Origin: Cephalopachus bancanus
Lineage: Eukaryota; Chordata; Mammalia; Primates; Tarsiidae
Length of the DNA: 64,000 bases
Direction of reading: 5' to 3'
NCBI GenBank assembly: GCA_027257055.1
Contig: JAPVLO010000019.1
Location: 15,612,501-15,676,500 of the forward strand
The notes beneath the pieces are model-generated. The model was given only the letters and a program-made list of their open reading frames with translations, was not told the DNA's origin and did not search any database. The translations under genes were made by a program, and so were the position numbers. This document shows, in pieces, positions 47,870 through 60,094 of the stretch; position 1 is the first letter of the stretch; the number at the start of each line of letters is the position of its first letter.

Positions 47870-50800
47870 GAGAACATGTGGCATTCAGTTCTTTGTTTCT
47901 GTGATAGTTCACTTAGTATGATGGTCTCCAGCTGCATCCAAGTTGCTATGAAGCCATGATTTTGTTCTTTATGGCTTTATAGTATTCTGTCATGTATTAC
48001 ATACCACATTTTCTTTATCCAGTCCACTTTTGATGGGCATCTGGGTTGGTTCCATGTTTTTGCTCTTGTAGATAGTGCAGGAGTAAACATGCACGGGCAA
48101 GTGTCTTTTGGGTAGAGTGATTTATGTTCGTCCAGGTGTATTCCCAGGAGGGAGATTACTGGATCATATGGAAGCTCAATTTTTTGTTATTTTAGAAATC
48201 TCCATACTGCTTTTCATAGAGGTTGAAATAACTTACATTCCTACCAATAAAGCCAGCACCTGTTGTTTTTGATAGCTGTTGTTTTTGACTTGTTAATGAT
48301 AGTTATCCTTACCAGTATTTAGTGGTCTGTCAGTGTGGTTTTGATTTGCATTTTTCTGAGGCTGAACATTTTTCCTAAGTTTGTTGGCCTCTTGTATGTC
48401 TTCCTTTGAGAAGTGTCTGTTCATGTCCTTTGCCCACTTTTTCGTGGAGTTGTTTGTTTTTTTCTTTCAGTTTGTTTGCATTCCTTGTAGATCCTGGATG
48501 ATAGGCCTTTGTCAGATGCATAGCTTGCAAATATTTTCTCCCATTCTGTGGGTTGTCTCTTTATTATCTTCATGGTTTATTTTGCTGTGCAAAAGCTTTT
48601 CAGTTTGATAAGGTCTCTCCTATCTATCTTAGCTTTTGATGCACTTACTTTTGAGGACTTAGTCATGAATTCATTGCCTACCAATGTCCAGAAGGATGTT
48701 CACTATGTTTTCTTCTAAGATTTTTATAGTTTGAGGCATTGCATTTAGGTCCCTGATCCATTTTTTTATTGATTTATGTATGTGGTGATAGGTAGGGGTT
48801 TAATTTCCCCAATGTTTGTTATTGATGACTTTGTCAAAAAAGAGTTGGTTGAGAGACTGTGTTTTTATTTCTGCCATCTCTGTGGTCTATATGCCAATTC
48901 CTGTACCAGTAACTTGCTGTTTTGGTCACTACAGTCTTGTAAAATAGTTTAAAGTCTAGATGTGTGATACTTCCAACTTTGTTCCTTTTGCTGCGAATTG
49001 CTTTGGCTATCCGTGCTCTTTTTGCTTCCATATGAATTTCTGTATTGTTGTATCTGGGTCTGTGAAGAATAATGTTGGCAACTTGAAGGGTATTGCATTG
49101 AATCAATAGATTGCCTTGGATAAGACAGACATCTAGACAATATTGATTCTTCCAAGCAATGAACATGGGATGTTTTTCCATTTGTTTGTATCATCCTTGA
49201 TTTCTTTGAGCAGCATTTTGTAGTTCTCATTGTAAAGATCTTTCACTTCTCTGGTTAGGTGGATGCCAAGGTTTTTGAGCTATTGTGAATGAGATTGTGC
49301 TTTTTATCTTGTTCTCAGCCCACTTGGTGGTGGTGTATAGAAATACAACTGTCTTTTGCACATTGATTTTGTAACCTAAGACTTTACCAAAGTTGTTTAT
49401 CAGTATGAGGAGGTTTTTGATCAACTCTGTAGGATTTTCCACATATAGAATCATATTGTTCTCAAAGAGAGATAACTTAACTTCCTCTTTTTCTATTTGG
49501 ATACTCCTGATTTCCTTCTCTTGTCTGATTACTCTGGCTAGAACTTCCAATACTATGTTGAATAGAAAGGTGAGAGTAGACAACCTTGTCTTGTTCCAAT
49601 TCTCAGGAGACATGCTTCCAGCTTCTGCTCACTAAGCATAATGCTGGCTTCAGGTTTGTCATAGATGAGTCATATTGTTTGGAGGAATGTTCCTACAATG
49701 TCTAGGTGTTTAAGGGTTTTTATCAAGAAGGTATGCTGGATCTTATCATCACTATTTCTGCATCTAATGAGATAATCGTATGGTTCTTGGTTTGACACCA
49801 GTTAATATGCTGAATTACATTTATAGTCTTGCAAATGTAGAACAATCCCTGCATCCTGGGAATGAAGCCCACCTGATCATGATGGATAATCCTTGAAATA
49901 TGTTGTTGGATATGATCTTATTGGGAATTTTTGTGTCTATGTTCATCGAGGAAATTGGTCTGTAATTCTCTTTCCTTGTTGAATCTTCGCCAGTTTTGGT
50001 ATCAGGATTATATTGGTTTCATAAAAGGAGCTAAGGAGAATTCCTTTTTTCTCCATTGTCTGGAATATTTTTAATAAGATTGGTATCAGCTCCTCCTTGT
50101 ATGTCTTGTAGAATTCAGCTGAGAAGCCATCTGATCCAGGGCTTTTATTTTTCAGCAGAGAGTTTATTATAGCTGAGATGATTTTCTGGATTGTTATTGG
50201 TCTGTTTAGGGTTTCAATTTCTTCTTGTTTCAACCTTGAGAGGTTGTGTGATGCCAGGAAAATCTCCATTTCCTCTAGGTTTTCTAGTTTATTTGAATAT
50301 AGATGTTCATAGTAACCTCTAATAATCTTTTGAATTTCTTCAGGGTGAGTTGTGACATAGCCTTTTTCATTTCCAATTGTGTTTATTTGCACTTTCTTTT
50401 TCTTTTATTTAGTCAATCCAGCCAGGAGTCCATCAATCATATTTATCCTTTCAAAGAGTCAGTTTTTTGTACTCTTTATCCTTTTTATGTTATTTTTGTC
50501 TTCTATATCCTGCTATTGTGACTTTATCATAGGAAAATCTGGATTTTTCTGCTAATTTTTTAATTGTTCTTGCCTTACCAGTTCCCTTAGGTTTGATGTT
50601 ATACTGTTTACTTGTGAGCTCTATTTTCTTGATATGAGTGTGCAATGTTGTGAATTTCCCTCTCATCACTGAGTTCATGGCATCCTAGAGATTTTGATAC
50701 AATGTGTCTTTGCTTTCATTTGTTTCCAGAAATCTTTTAATTTCTGCCTTCATTTCTTAGTTGACCCAAAAGTCATTCAACAGAATGTTGTTTGGTGTCC

Positions 50801-51850
50801 ATGTCTTTGTTTTGATCTTGTTGGTGGCAATATTTATTTATTTATTTATTTATTTAATTTTTTTTTTGAATTGGAGTCTCACTCTGTCACCCAGAGTGGA
50901 GTGCAGTGGCACATTCCTGGTCACCGCAGCCTCGACCTGCTGGGCTCCAGGAATCATTCTGCCTCAACCTTCCAAGTAGCTGGAACTACAGGTGCGCGCT
51001 ACTATGCCCAGCTAATTTTTGACTTATTGTAGAGATGAGGTCTCGCCAAGTTGCCCTGGTGGGTCTTGAACCTGTGGGCTCAGGCAATACACTCACCTCG
51101 GCCTCCCAAAGCACTGGAATTGCAGGCTGAGCCACCAAGCCCAGCAGCAATGTTTAGTTTTATTGTACTGTGATCTGAGAAGATGCTTGGAACTGTTTCA
51201 ACCTTTTGAAATTCATTCATGCTCAACTGATGTTTGAGAATGTGATTAATCTTAGAGTATATTCCATGTGCTGGTGAGCAGAATGTATATTCTGCAGTTG
51301 TTGGGTGGGATGTTCTATATATATGTCTATTAGACCCATTTGGTTGAGTGTCAAGTTAAGTTTCCAGATCTCCTTGTTGGTTCTTTGCCTTGATGATTTG
51401 TCTAGGGCTGTTAGTGGAGTATTGAAGTCTTTGACTATAATTGTGTGGGTATCTATGTCCTCTCTTAGTTTACATAGCAATTGTCTTGTAAAACCAGGTG
51501 TTCCTATTTTGGGTGAATATATATATAAGATGGCTATTTCTCGCTGGCAGATTGAGCCTTTTACTATTATGTAGTGTCCTTCCATATCCTTTTAAACTTT
51601 ATTTGCACGAAGTCTGTTTTGTCTGATATAAGAATAGCTACCCCTGTCCTTTTTTGTTTCCCATTTACCTGGAGAGCCATTTTCCAGGTTTTACCTTGAG
51701 CCTGTGAGTATTTTTTTGGTGGGTGAGATGGGTTTCCCGGAGGCAACAGAATGTTCAATCATGTTTCTTTATCCAGTTTGCTACTCTATGCCATTTTAGT
51801 GGTGCATTCAGTCCATTCACATTCAAGTTACTTATTGATATATGAGTTTA
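47870..51850 (-). pseudogene. L1 ORF2 remnant, antisense
   Basis: Endonuclease pieces at 51223-51585 ('YIYSPKIGTPG', 'KDFNTPLTALDKSS') and reverse-transcriptase pieces at 49943-50392 ('[20 protein letters not shown]') and 49227-49613. In the last, the catalytic F-A-D-D position reads F-E-N-N (about 49455-49466), so the active-site aspartates are gone. C-terminal parts lie at 48834-49181. There are multiple frameshifts and stops. Confidence 0.88.
50839..51146 (-). mobile_element. Alu SINE, antisense, in L1 ORF2 remnant
   Basis: A (TATT)n tail, then 'gaattggagtctcactctgt' to 'gctgagccaccaagcccag'. The duplications are gcaatatttatt (50827-50838) and gcaatgtttagt (51147-51158), two mismatches. 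Confidence 0.92.
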
Positions 51851-51899
51851 TTCCTTTCATAAGGTTCTTAAGAGGTTACTTTGTATATATATTCTATTC

Positions 51900-52780
51900 T
51901 TTGGTGTGATCTGTATACTCTGTGCTTGCTTGTGCTTTTGTGATAGGTACCGATGTTCTTTTGTTTCTGAGTTCAAAACTTTCTTAAGTATCTCCTGAAA
52001 GGCTGGTCTGGAGGTAGCATATTTTCTGAGGAAATGAATTTCTGAGAAAGATTTTAATTCTTCATCACTGGTGAAGTTTAGCTTGGCAGGGTAGGAAATT
52101 CTTGGCTGGCATTGCTTATCTTTGAGAATATTAAAGATGGGATTCCAGTCCCTTCTCGCTTGTGGTGTTTCTGCTGTGAAATCTGGTGAAATTCTGATGA
52201 GTCTTTCCCTTAGGTGGTTTGACCCTTCTCTCTAGCTGTCTTTGGTTTTTATTCTTTCATGCTTACTTTGTGGAGGTGGATTATTGTGTCTTGGGATAGT
52301 CTTATGTAATACCTTGCAGGTGTTCCTGAATCTCTTGTGCTTGGATGGTTGACTCTCTAGGGAGATGTGGGAAATTTTCTTGGATGAACTCATGGAAGAC
52401 TTGTTCCAGTGTGTTCTCAGTTTTCCCTTTTGTTTCAAGGAGTCTAATCAAGCATAAATTTGGCTTTTTACACAGTTCCACACCTCTCATAGCCTTTGCT
52501 CATTCTTTTTTGAGCCTCTTCACCTTGTTTTTGTCAATCTGTGTTAGTTCAATAGGTTTGGTCTTCAAGTTCTGAGATTATTTCCTCTACCTGATTATTC
52601 CACTCCCTGGGTCTGTTAATGTGCTTTGAAATTCCAGGAGAAAGGTCTTCACTTCCAGGACTTCAGAATTGACCTTTCTTACATTGGTTAGTTCAGCCTT
52701 TACCTCCTGCACGACTTGGGTGAGCTTGACTTATTACTTCTCATAGTTTTCCTTAGTCATTTTAGCCATCTGATTTCTGA
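51900..52780 (-). pseudogene. L1 ORF1 remnant, antisense
   Basis: The frame 52302-52490 contains 'NTLEQVFHEFIQENFPHLPR' and 'AQEIQ', the start of the ORF1p RRM-like domain. The phrase encoding the ISYPAKL-type motif is on the minus strand near 52080-52110. It is broken by stops. Confidence 0.82.
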
Positions 52781-54134
52781 GGACTGGTCTGTCCTCAGGG
52801 AAAGGTCATTCTGGGTGGCTTCTATTGTTTAGGGATTGATAGCTGCTTTTTTTGGTGGTGACTCTTTAAGGTTTTGAGACTTGCCAGTGTGTTTCCACTG
52901 ATTCTTCCTTATCTGTGAGGAGCACCTCTTCCTTCTTTATCATTATTAAGTTTTGCTGTTTTATAGCTAGATAAGGTCTTGCTGTCCTAGGGTCTTTTCT
53001 ATTGTTCATTATAGTTCACTCAGGGAGAGGGGTTTTCACTTCTGTTCTACTACTCTTGCTGGGTAGTGTGCCACACTCAAGGTAGCTTTCTGCTGTGAAA
53101 TTTTCCCTGTGGACAGACCAGTCAGATTGCTTTTCAACCTCCATTGTGAGCACTATACTATGTGGTGACCAGGTGTGGAGGATGGGCCCCCAACTGCTAT
53201 TAACTGTTCACAGCCTAGAAACCATCCTGCTGGAAAACACTCCAAGTGCCTTTAGTTTGTCTCTCCCTCCCTCATTCAAGACTACACTCAGCACTTGAAA
53301 AACAGCAAATTCCTTGCCATGAAGGGATTTGTGCTTTGGGCTTGTGAGGTTGGCAGAAAAGTCCTCCTGTTCTGGAGGGAAAGGTTGGCTGCCAGATTCT
53401 GACCCCAGGCACAAAGTGAGTGCTACTGGGAGACAAGATTTCTCATATTGGGAGCTGACCACTAGACTCTGTTCATGGGAATTGTACCCTTGAGGCTGGT
53501 TGACATTTCAGAACACAGGTGTGTTCTCCACTCTGCATGGCCTCTGGCCACCTGCTGCTGTGACCTGAGCAGGTCTCCTCCTTCATGGGACCAATGGCCT
53601 ATATGTGGCTGAGAGAAGGGGAATAAACCCAGACCATGTCAGGATCACTCACCCCCTATTGCACACAGGGCAGGGTTACAGTTTTTATGTAAGCCTGGCA
53701 TGCAGTAGGGGGTGGGATTCAATGTTGGCCATCCAGGTAATCCCCTACTTGGCCTCTATGAATTCAAAGAGTCTTCTGTGGGGCACAGGGTGCTTCATCC
53801 ATCCCAAACTGTCCAAGGTACCTGTGTTTATTGGCAGCTGGGTCCCTATTCTCTGTTCTGCTTTAAGAGAGAGGTGCAGGTTTACTATTCCCTGGTGGCC
53901 ATCTGTTTTTGTAAATAAAGTTTTATTGCAACACAGTCATGTCCATTTGTCTACACGTTGTCTATGGCTGTTTTTACTCTGCAATAGCAGAGTTCAGCAG
54001 TTGCAACAGAGACCATATGACCCACAAAGCCTAAAATATTTTCTGTATTGCTATACTTACTATACTTACTATCATAAATTATTTACTATATTTTTCATAT
54101 ATCCCTTTAGAGAAAGAGTTTGGTAACCTCAGAC

Positions 54135-55250
54135 TTAAAGAAATGATTTTTTGTCACATATAAAATAAGTCTGGAGCCTGGAAATCTGGGGTTGATATGG
54201 CAACTCCTTCAAAATAATCAGATACCTAGACTTCTATGTTTTTTTCCACTGTCTTTAGAGGACAGTTTGTATTTTGGATCGTCAAGATATAAAATGTCTG
54301 CTGGGCCTCCAGTCATCACATTTGCATTCTAAGAAGGAGATGGGGGGAAAACACAACACAGAAAGAGATTCTTCCTAAATGAATCATATTCAAGAGACTT
54401 CCCAGAGGTCCTGCTTTTTAAATGGCAGGCAAAGAAGAAATGAGGGACTAGTATCAGATAGTAGCAATGAGGTTATCACAGAAGGAAATATGAGAGAGAG
54501 ATTATGAAGGTAAAGACCCATTGGATGTGGGATATGAGGGCAAAGTCATACACAAGGACTTCAGGTTTTGTAATGCGTAACCATCCTGCAGTGAGGCCCC
54601 ATGAGATAAGGGCAGTGAGTGAAGCATGCGGAATGAGGAACACCTTGCTGGGAATGGGGCTGAATTTAGTTTGGCACAGGTAAGAAAAAGGGAGGTGAAA
54701 TTAAGTGTAAGTAATGTGAAAACACAAGAACTTCATATTCAAACTAGTTTCAAAATCATTGAGCCACAGGCCATGGGCAGGCTGTCCTAGCATACTATTT
54801 TGCAGAAAACATTGGGGAATGGAAACAGCTCAAAAGATAAAAACCACTTTAAAGGTGCTGGCACAAGAGGCTGTCACTGCAACATGTCATCCCAGGCAGT
54901 GCTGTCAATGTCCATTCCCAACCCATCTTCCCACTGGCTTTTGTCCTGAGTGCGAGGATCAACCTCTCAGTGCCACCCCCAGCTTCACTGCTCCTACCCA
55001 GATAGTCATCTCTGCAGAGCAAGGAGAAATGAGCTTATGCATTTAGTGACTGAGAGCGCAAATAAGTTTGGGGGAAGGAATCAGAAATAACAAGAGGTTT
55101 TAAAAAGCACCAGTTATAAAGCAATTGCTTGCTTGAAACCAGCCTTAGTAGAAGAGTCTAGTGATGATTTCTCTCATTGTTTCCCCAGAATATGTTTTCA
55201 TTATTGTATTCACAGAATTATAAAACATATAAGGGAAGAAGGAATTGTAG
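54135..55250. other. Unique sequence
   Basis: No repeat or gene was recognised. The frame 54759-55046 (+) encodes a Cys- and Pro-containing peptide with no known pattern. Confidence 0.4.
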
Positions 55251-55254
55251 ACAT

Positions 55255-56122
55255 TGTTGACAAAAATACAAAGCTTTGTAAAACATTTAAAGAGGTTTAT
55301 TCTGGTTAAATGTGACTTAGGCCCATGGTACAGCCCCAAGAGCACTTGAGAACATGTCCAAAATGGTTGAATTACAGCTTGGTTTTATACATTTTTAGGG
55401 AGACAGAAATTACAGGCAAGACATGAATCTATACATGTGAGGTTTACATTGTGAAAGGGTAAAAAGTAAAAATGAAGTAACTTTTTCAGCAGCTTACTTC
55501 AATCCACCTATAATCATTAAACAAGAAACAAAACTTGTTTTCCAGAGGTAGTTCCTGATCACTGTCTTGTAACCTTCAAGTATGCTTTGTACTAATTATT
55601 CTTTTATCCCAAGTATTTGTCTTCCTGCCATAAAGGGCCAAGCTGACCTAATGTGTTCTGATCAGCTCTTAGTGACCAATGTGACACAGACCACCACCCT
55701 AGCACTATGGTGACAACTCCTATGTTATATCACCCAAGAATGTTATCTATTCTTTCTAAAAGGAAAGCTTTAAAAGCTTTCAACATTAAGCACTTACTGC
55801 CAAATGTTCCTTAAGCATCTGGCCACTCTCCAATCATGGAGAGGGGGATCCACCCTTTTTCTCTGATCTACTTTCTAAATAAACTTTGTCTAACCTACTC
55901 TTTGTGCAATTCTTTGCATCTTTCCTGTGGCACCAGCTCACTAACCTAACATATTTGTTGGGCTTGGATGCTTACGGGCCACAGATGATGGATTCAAAAA
56001 TTTTCTGACTGGAAATTGGTAGAAGGAGTTAAGGTCCGTCTAAAGAATTTGAAATCAGTGAAAGAAATACTTGAGCATAGATATAGAGGTTTGTGGAAGT
56101 CAAGATTCTCTCCCTCTCTCTT

Positions 56123-56165
<43 letters not shown>

Positions 56166-56335
56166 TTGAGAAAGCAGGATTCACTGAGAGGACAGAAAAA
56201 CTTCCACAGTGGGAGAGAACCTGAGAAGGTTTTCCCAAGATTCTTTTATATACAGGTGAAGGCTCAAAGTAGCAGGCTTCAGAGACAATAGGTAGTAAAT
56301 ATCTTAGGCATTCTCTGTAGAATGTTTCCCTAAGA
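55255..56335 (-). mobile_element. LTR-type repeat split by a second LTR-like insert
   Basis: The left part (55280-55480: 'agaggtttattctggttaaa', 'acagcttggttttatacatt') and right part (55985-56335: 'ttttctgactggaaattggt', 'gtagcaggcttcagagacaa') read as two halves of one known antisense repeat I cannot name. The insert, about 55500-55960, ends with an AATAAA at 55877-55882 and 'cagctcactaacctaaca', like an LTR R-U5. The boundaries are approximate and I saw no viral gene. Confidence 0.5.
56121..56167 (+). repeat. (TTTA)n tetranucleotide microsatellite
   Basis: About twelve near-perfect TTTA units. It creates a Leu/Ile/Tyr/Phe run in the overlapping chance ORF. Confidence 0.97.
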
Positions 56336-56339
56336 AACA

Positions 56340-58370
56340 CTTTGCAAAGTCACCTCAAAATGTCAAAGAAACATATTTTGGAGTAAAATATTTTTATTTC
56401 CCTTGGGGCCTGTTATCTGTCATGTGATACTACACCAGAGTCGAGTTGGAATTTGGTATTTTATTGCCACAGAGTCTGTTTCGTCAGTCTTATGATCTCT
56501 ATTTTAGTGTTAGCGCTAGTCAGTCACCTTAAACTCCACAAAAAAGGGAGTATAATGAGGTGTGTTTATTTTCCTTTTCCATCATGACTTGAAGTTTAAT
56601 TTTTACAGATTTCCCTTGGGCCAGAGGGAGTCTGTTCAGTCGGTTGTGAGGCTTAACATTTTACTTTTGGTTTACAGCATAATTGGGTTCAATGCCCTAA
56701 TTTTGAAAATTTGAAAAGAGTCCTTCCTTCCCAAGGATCCACAAGTCACACACTCGTTGCTGATGAATCAGGACTTTGTCACTTTTCCTGGCATTTCCCC
56801 CAGTCTTGTTCAGCCCCAGGAAAGGGATTCTGTTTGAAAGCAGGTTGAGGATTACATAAACTCTGAGCTGGTACCCTCAGGCCATACCACCATTCAGGGT
56901 GTGGCTGGCCTACCCTGGGAGAGGGAAGGAGCAAAGACAGGGACAGAGAGGGAAGGTTGTCCTGGTGTTCCCTGGTAACTATCCTCCAGCAGCCCCGCCC
57001 TGTGTGGTAAACAAAGCCAAGTTCCTCTGGGAGTTCTGACCTTCTGTGGGAAGAGCAGCTGTCAGCTTGCCTGCTAAATATGGGGAACCCAAAATTTTAA
57101 AAGGCAGGAGCAGAAAATTCAATCAAATGGCAGACACAAGTGTGGCAGGCTGGTGGTCTGAAGACTGAAGATTGCAGCAAAAACAAATACTGGGAAAGTC
57201 AGGGGAGGGGCAGAAGGGAGTCATTAGTATTGCTCTGCTTCAGCCTCTGTCACAAGAACTGTAAGCTTCCAGGGAACAGTGATACAGATAGACAGAAGGG
57301 AGGGACAGGCCTGTCTGCCATGAGGGGAAGGCTGCAGAGCTGGTGAGTCTGAGGAGCATCAAAAGGACTCCGTCGGAACTCACCACCTCACAATTAAATG
57401 CCACTTCCCAGCATTCGTTCAACACCCAATAAACATATGCCAAGCTCCTGTGTTTGGCACTGTGAGAATGAGCGTTAAGACACAGTCCTGACTTCTCTCC
57501 CAGGCGAGGAAACTGTAAGGAAACCACTGACTTTGCCCTCAAAACATGTTGCTTTGACTGCTTGCTATAGCACACATTTAATTCTGTCTCTTGGCACAGA
57601 GAAAAAGGGATTAATTCTGACTGGCACTTCAGGGAATGTGTCACAGGGGGTGACATTTGAGCTGCTAGGATTTCTGTAGGCCAAGAAGTCTGCAAAGGGC
57701 AATCAATTCTGGCCCTAACCTACTTTTATTCCCATAACTTCCCTGAAGGTCACTCCCAACCTGCAACCTCCTTATCACTCTCTCTGGTCACTCCAGCTCA
57801 TGCTTCATTCCTGATTCTAAACTGTACTTTTCACACTCCAAGAAAGGCGGCGTAGACCCAGAGAGGTGTAAACAAAGTCAAATTCACTTTTACATTTCTG
57901 TTAAAATGTTCCTTTTCTGCGAAACCCCCTTCAGGTCACCCAGACACAAATAACAGCTTCTTCCTTTGTCTCCCAGTTGTGTATTAGATGCACAATCATT
58001 TCAGAATTGGTCACAGTGTATTATTTATTTGCTTGCTTCACTTAATCGCTGACTCTTTTGTGAGTGCGTTCAGTTGATCAGCACTTATTGGGTGCCGGCC
58101 ATGTATCCAGCATCTGCTTGTTAAAAAGAATAGAGAAACGAACACACGTTTGTTAACACTGACTGTGTCGAGGCTGTAAAACTCACTGTACATAGAAATG
58201 GAGATAATAAAGAATCTGGAGAGGTTTAGGAAATGATTATTTTTGTATGTCTGATGCACAGAATTAGAGAATTATGATGTGAGATGAAGCGAGGAAAAAA
58301 GTCTAAGTCTGCAAATGGACTCTATATTGTGTTGAATACCAGAGTTTGAACTCTGTTTTAAACTTGACTT
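56340..58370. other. Unique, GC-richer block
   Basis: Two kilobases without a recognised repeat. 56750-57350 and 57650-57870 are the most GC-rich unique DNA here, with 'cagccccgccctgtgtgg' (a GC box) near 56992 and retained CpGs near 57847. The longest frame (57240-57695, minus, 151 codons) shows no domain, so I do not call it a gene. A conserved regulatory function is possible but unsupported. Confidence 0.4.
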
Positions 58371-58435
58371 TTTTTTTTTTTTTTTTTTGAGACTGTTAAT
58401 CATTTACCAGTCCACCATTAAGAATGACTGGATAG

Positions 58436-58730
58436 AGCCGGGCTCGGTGGCTCAGCCTGTAGTCCCGTGCCTTTGGGAGGCTGAGGTGAGTGGATTGCCT
58501 GAGCCCACGGGTTCAAGACCCGCCTGGGCAGCAAGACCTCATCTCTACAATAAATCAAAAAGTCAGTCAGGCGTGGTAGTGCATGCCTGTAATTCCAGCT
58601 ACTTGGAAGGCTGAGGCGGAAGGATCGCCAGAGCCCAGCAGGTCGAGGCTCTGCGGTGGCCGGAAGCGGCCACTGCACTCCAGTCTGGGTGACAGAGTGA
58701 GACTTCAACTCAAAAAAAAAAAAAAAAAAA
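58436..58730 (+). mobile_element. Alu SINE, sense, nearly full length
   Basis: It begins 'agccgggctcggtggctcag' and ends in a pure poly-A of ~20. A 16-bp duplication, aagaatgactggatag (58420-58435) versus aagaatggctggatag (58731-58746), fixes the ends. It retains many CpG sites and is probably the youngest Alu here. A poly-T with 'gagactg' just upstream (58371-58397) may be the stub of another Alu. Confidence 0.96.
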
Positions 58731-58749
58731 AAGAATGGCTGGATAGTAT

Positions 58750-59200
58750 TTGAAGTTTCTCAGTCAATAATCCAATTGTTAGAAGTAGTTTTGTAAATGT
58801 TTCAAATATTATTAGCAAAATCTACACAAGAGCAGTGGATGATAAAAATACTTTGTCACTGGTAAAATGTGTGGTGCTCAGGAACATTGTTAGGTAAAAA
58901 TATCATACAGTCAGCCACCATCATTCTTTCATGGACTAGTGATGACCACCCGTAGGCCCAGCAGTCTAACACTTTCAGAGTGAGGCAGGTGAGTCAGACC
59001 AGTTTAGATACAGGTAAGTTTCTTGCAGACAGATCTAAATTTAAAAAGGGTAAGCATTCAAACATCTTTCTTATTGATACTTGACCTTCATCTGACTGAC
59101 CAGAATGTGGATCGCAAAAACAGTAGAGAGTTACTGAAAACACAGACATGATGTTAAAAAACAACAACAAATCTAATTAGGCAATAAAGTTCATTATTTA
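58750..59200. other. No recognisable feature
   Basis: Unique sequence between the Alu and the LTR-like segment. Confidence 0.4.
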
Positions 59201-59204
59201 GAAG

Positions 59205-59480
59205 AAGAGCCCTGTGACTTTAGAAGGTTGAAAGATGGTAGTCGAAACTTGTGAGCAGATATCTGCAGCCTACCTCTCTTAACTCATGGTTTGCTCAATC
59301 ACCACTGTAAAATTATATAGCTTCTTGTAAAAGGCACACACATCATACTCTTTCTTTTAAGGCACCCATGCCTTCCTTGAGCATGCCCCTTTCTTTCTAA
59401 TAAATTATCTCTTAAACTATACTTTGGATTTGCTCTGAAATTCTTTTCCATGGTGAAATCAAGAGCTCACGGAACATTAC
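59205..59480 (+). mobile_element. ERV1-like LTR, 3' portion (R-U5)
   Basis: A TATA-like 'aaaattatatagcttc' (59310) is followed by 'cccctttctttctaataaat', 'ctatactttggatttgctct' and 'aagagctcacggaaca'. This is the arrangement of a gammaretrovirus-like LTR end. No gag, pol or env sequence follows. Confidence 0.5.
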
Positions 59481-59688
59481 CCTGTACCCCACCCCATATC
59501 AGTGGGAGCGCTCCAGTCCTAGAGCCTTACAAGACCTGTGTGACCAATCACCAGAAGGCAGGTTCTGCTTCCTGATCCAAATAGAAGAGGACGGATCTTT
59601 CCATCAGATTTTTTCTCCATTATCCTCAAAATAAGCCTCTCTTCCAAGATGTTTGTTAGTGATTCCCCAAACTTAAGTTTTAAGACTA

Positions 59689-60031
<343 letters not shown>

Positions 60032-60094
60032 ACAGAATTTGATCTAAGACATACTTTCATTATCACATCCATTATCACACTTTGTCTACTCCTA

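Larger units (their letters stand above)
47631..53900 (-). mobile_element. Nearly full-length L1, antisense
   Basis: An 11-bp duplication, atctgtttttg, flanks it at 47620-47630 and 53901-53911. On the minus strand: 5'UTR about 52950-53900, ORF1 remnant about 51900-52780, ORF2 remnant about 47870-51850, and a short 3'UTR with A-rich tail at 47631-47680. Its length without the Alu is about 5.96 kb. Its 5'UTR (~0.95 kb) is quite unlike the 2.5-kb one of the 8.8-16.3 kb L1, so they belong to different subfamilies. Confidence 0.92.
47578..54134 (-). mobile_element. hAT-type DNA element (MER58-like) split by an L1
   Basis: The left part (47578-47630) has 'gataaactatggcccatagg'. The right part (53901-54134) has 'gtaaataaagttttattgca', 'tgtctatggctgtttttact', 'cagagaccatatgacccaca' and 'gagtttggtaacctcag'. 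Together they form one ~285-bp non-autonomous element. The MER58 label is from memory. The 6.27 kb between the parts is the inserted L1. Confidence 0.75.

Noticed and set aside
53605..54126. 173-codon plus-strand ORF as a gene
   Set aside because: It spans the boundary between the antisense L1 5'UTR and the hAT element, so it is a junction artefact.
57240..57695. 151-codon minus-strand ORF as a gene
   Set aside because: No recognisable domain, splice signals or promoter; ORFs of this size occur by chance in 64 kb of GC-richer unique sequence.
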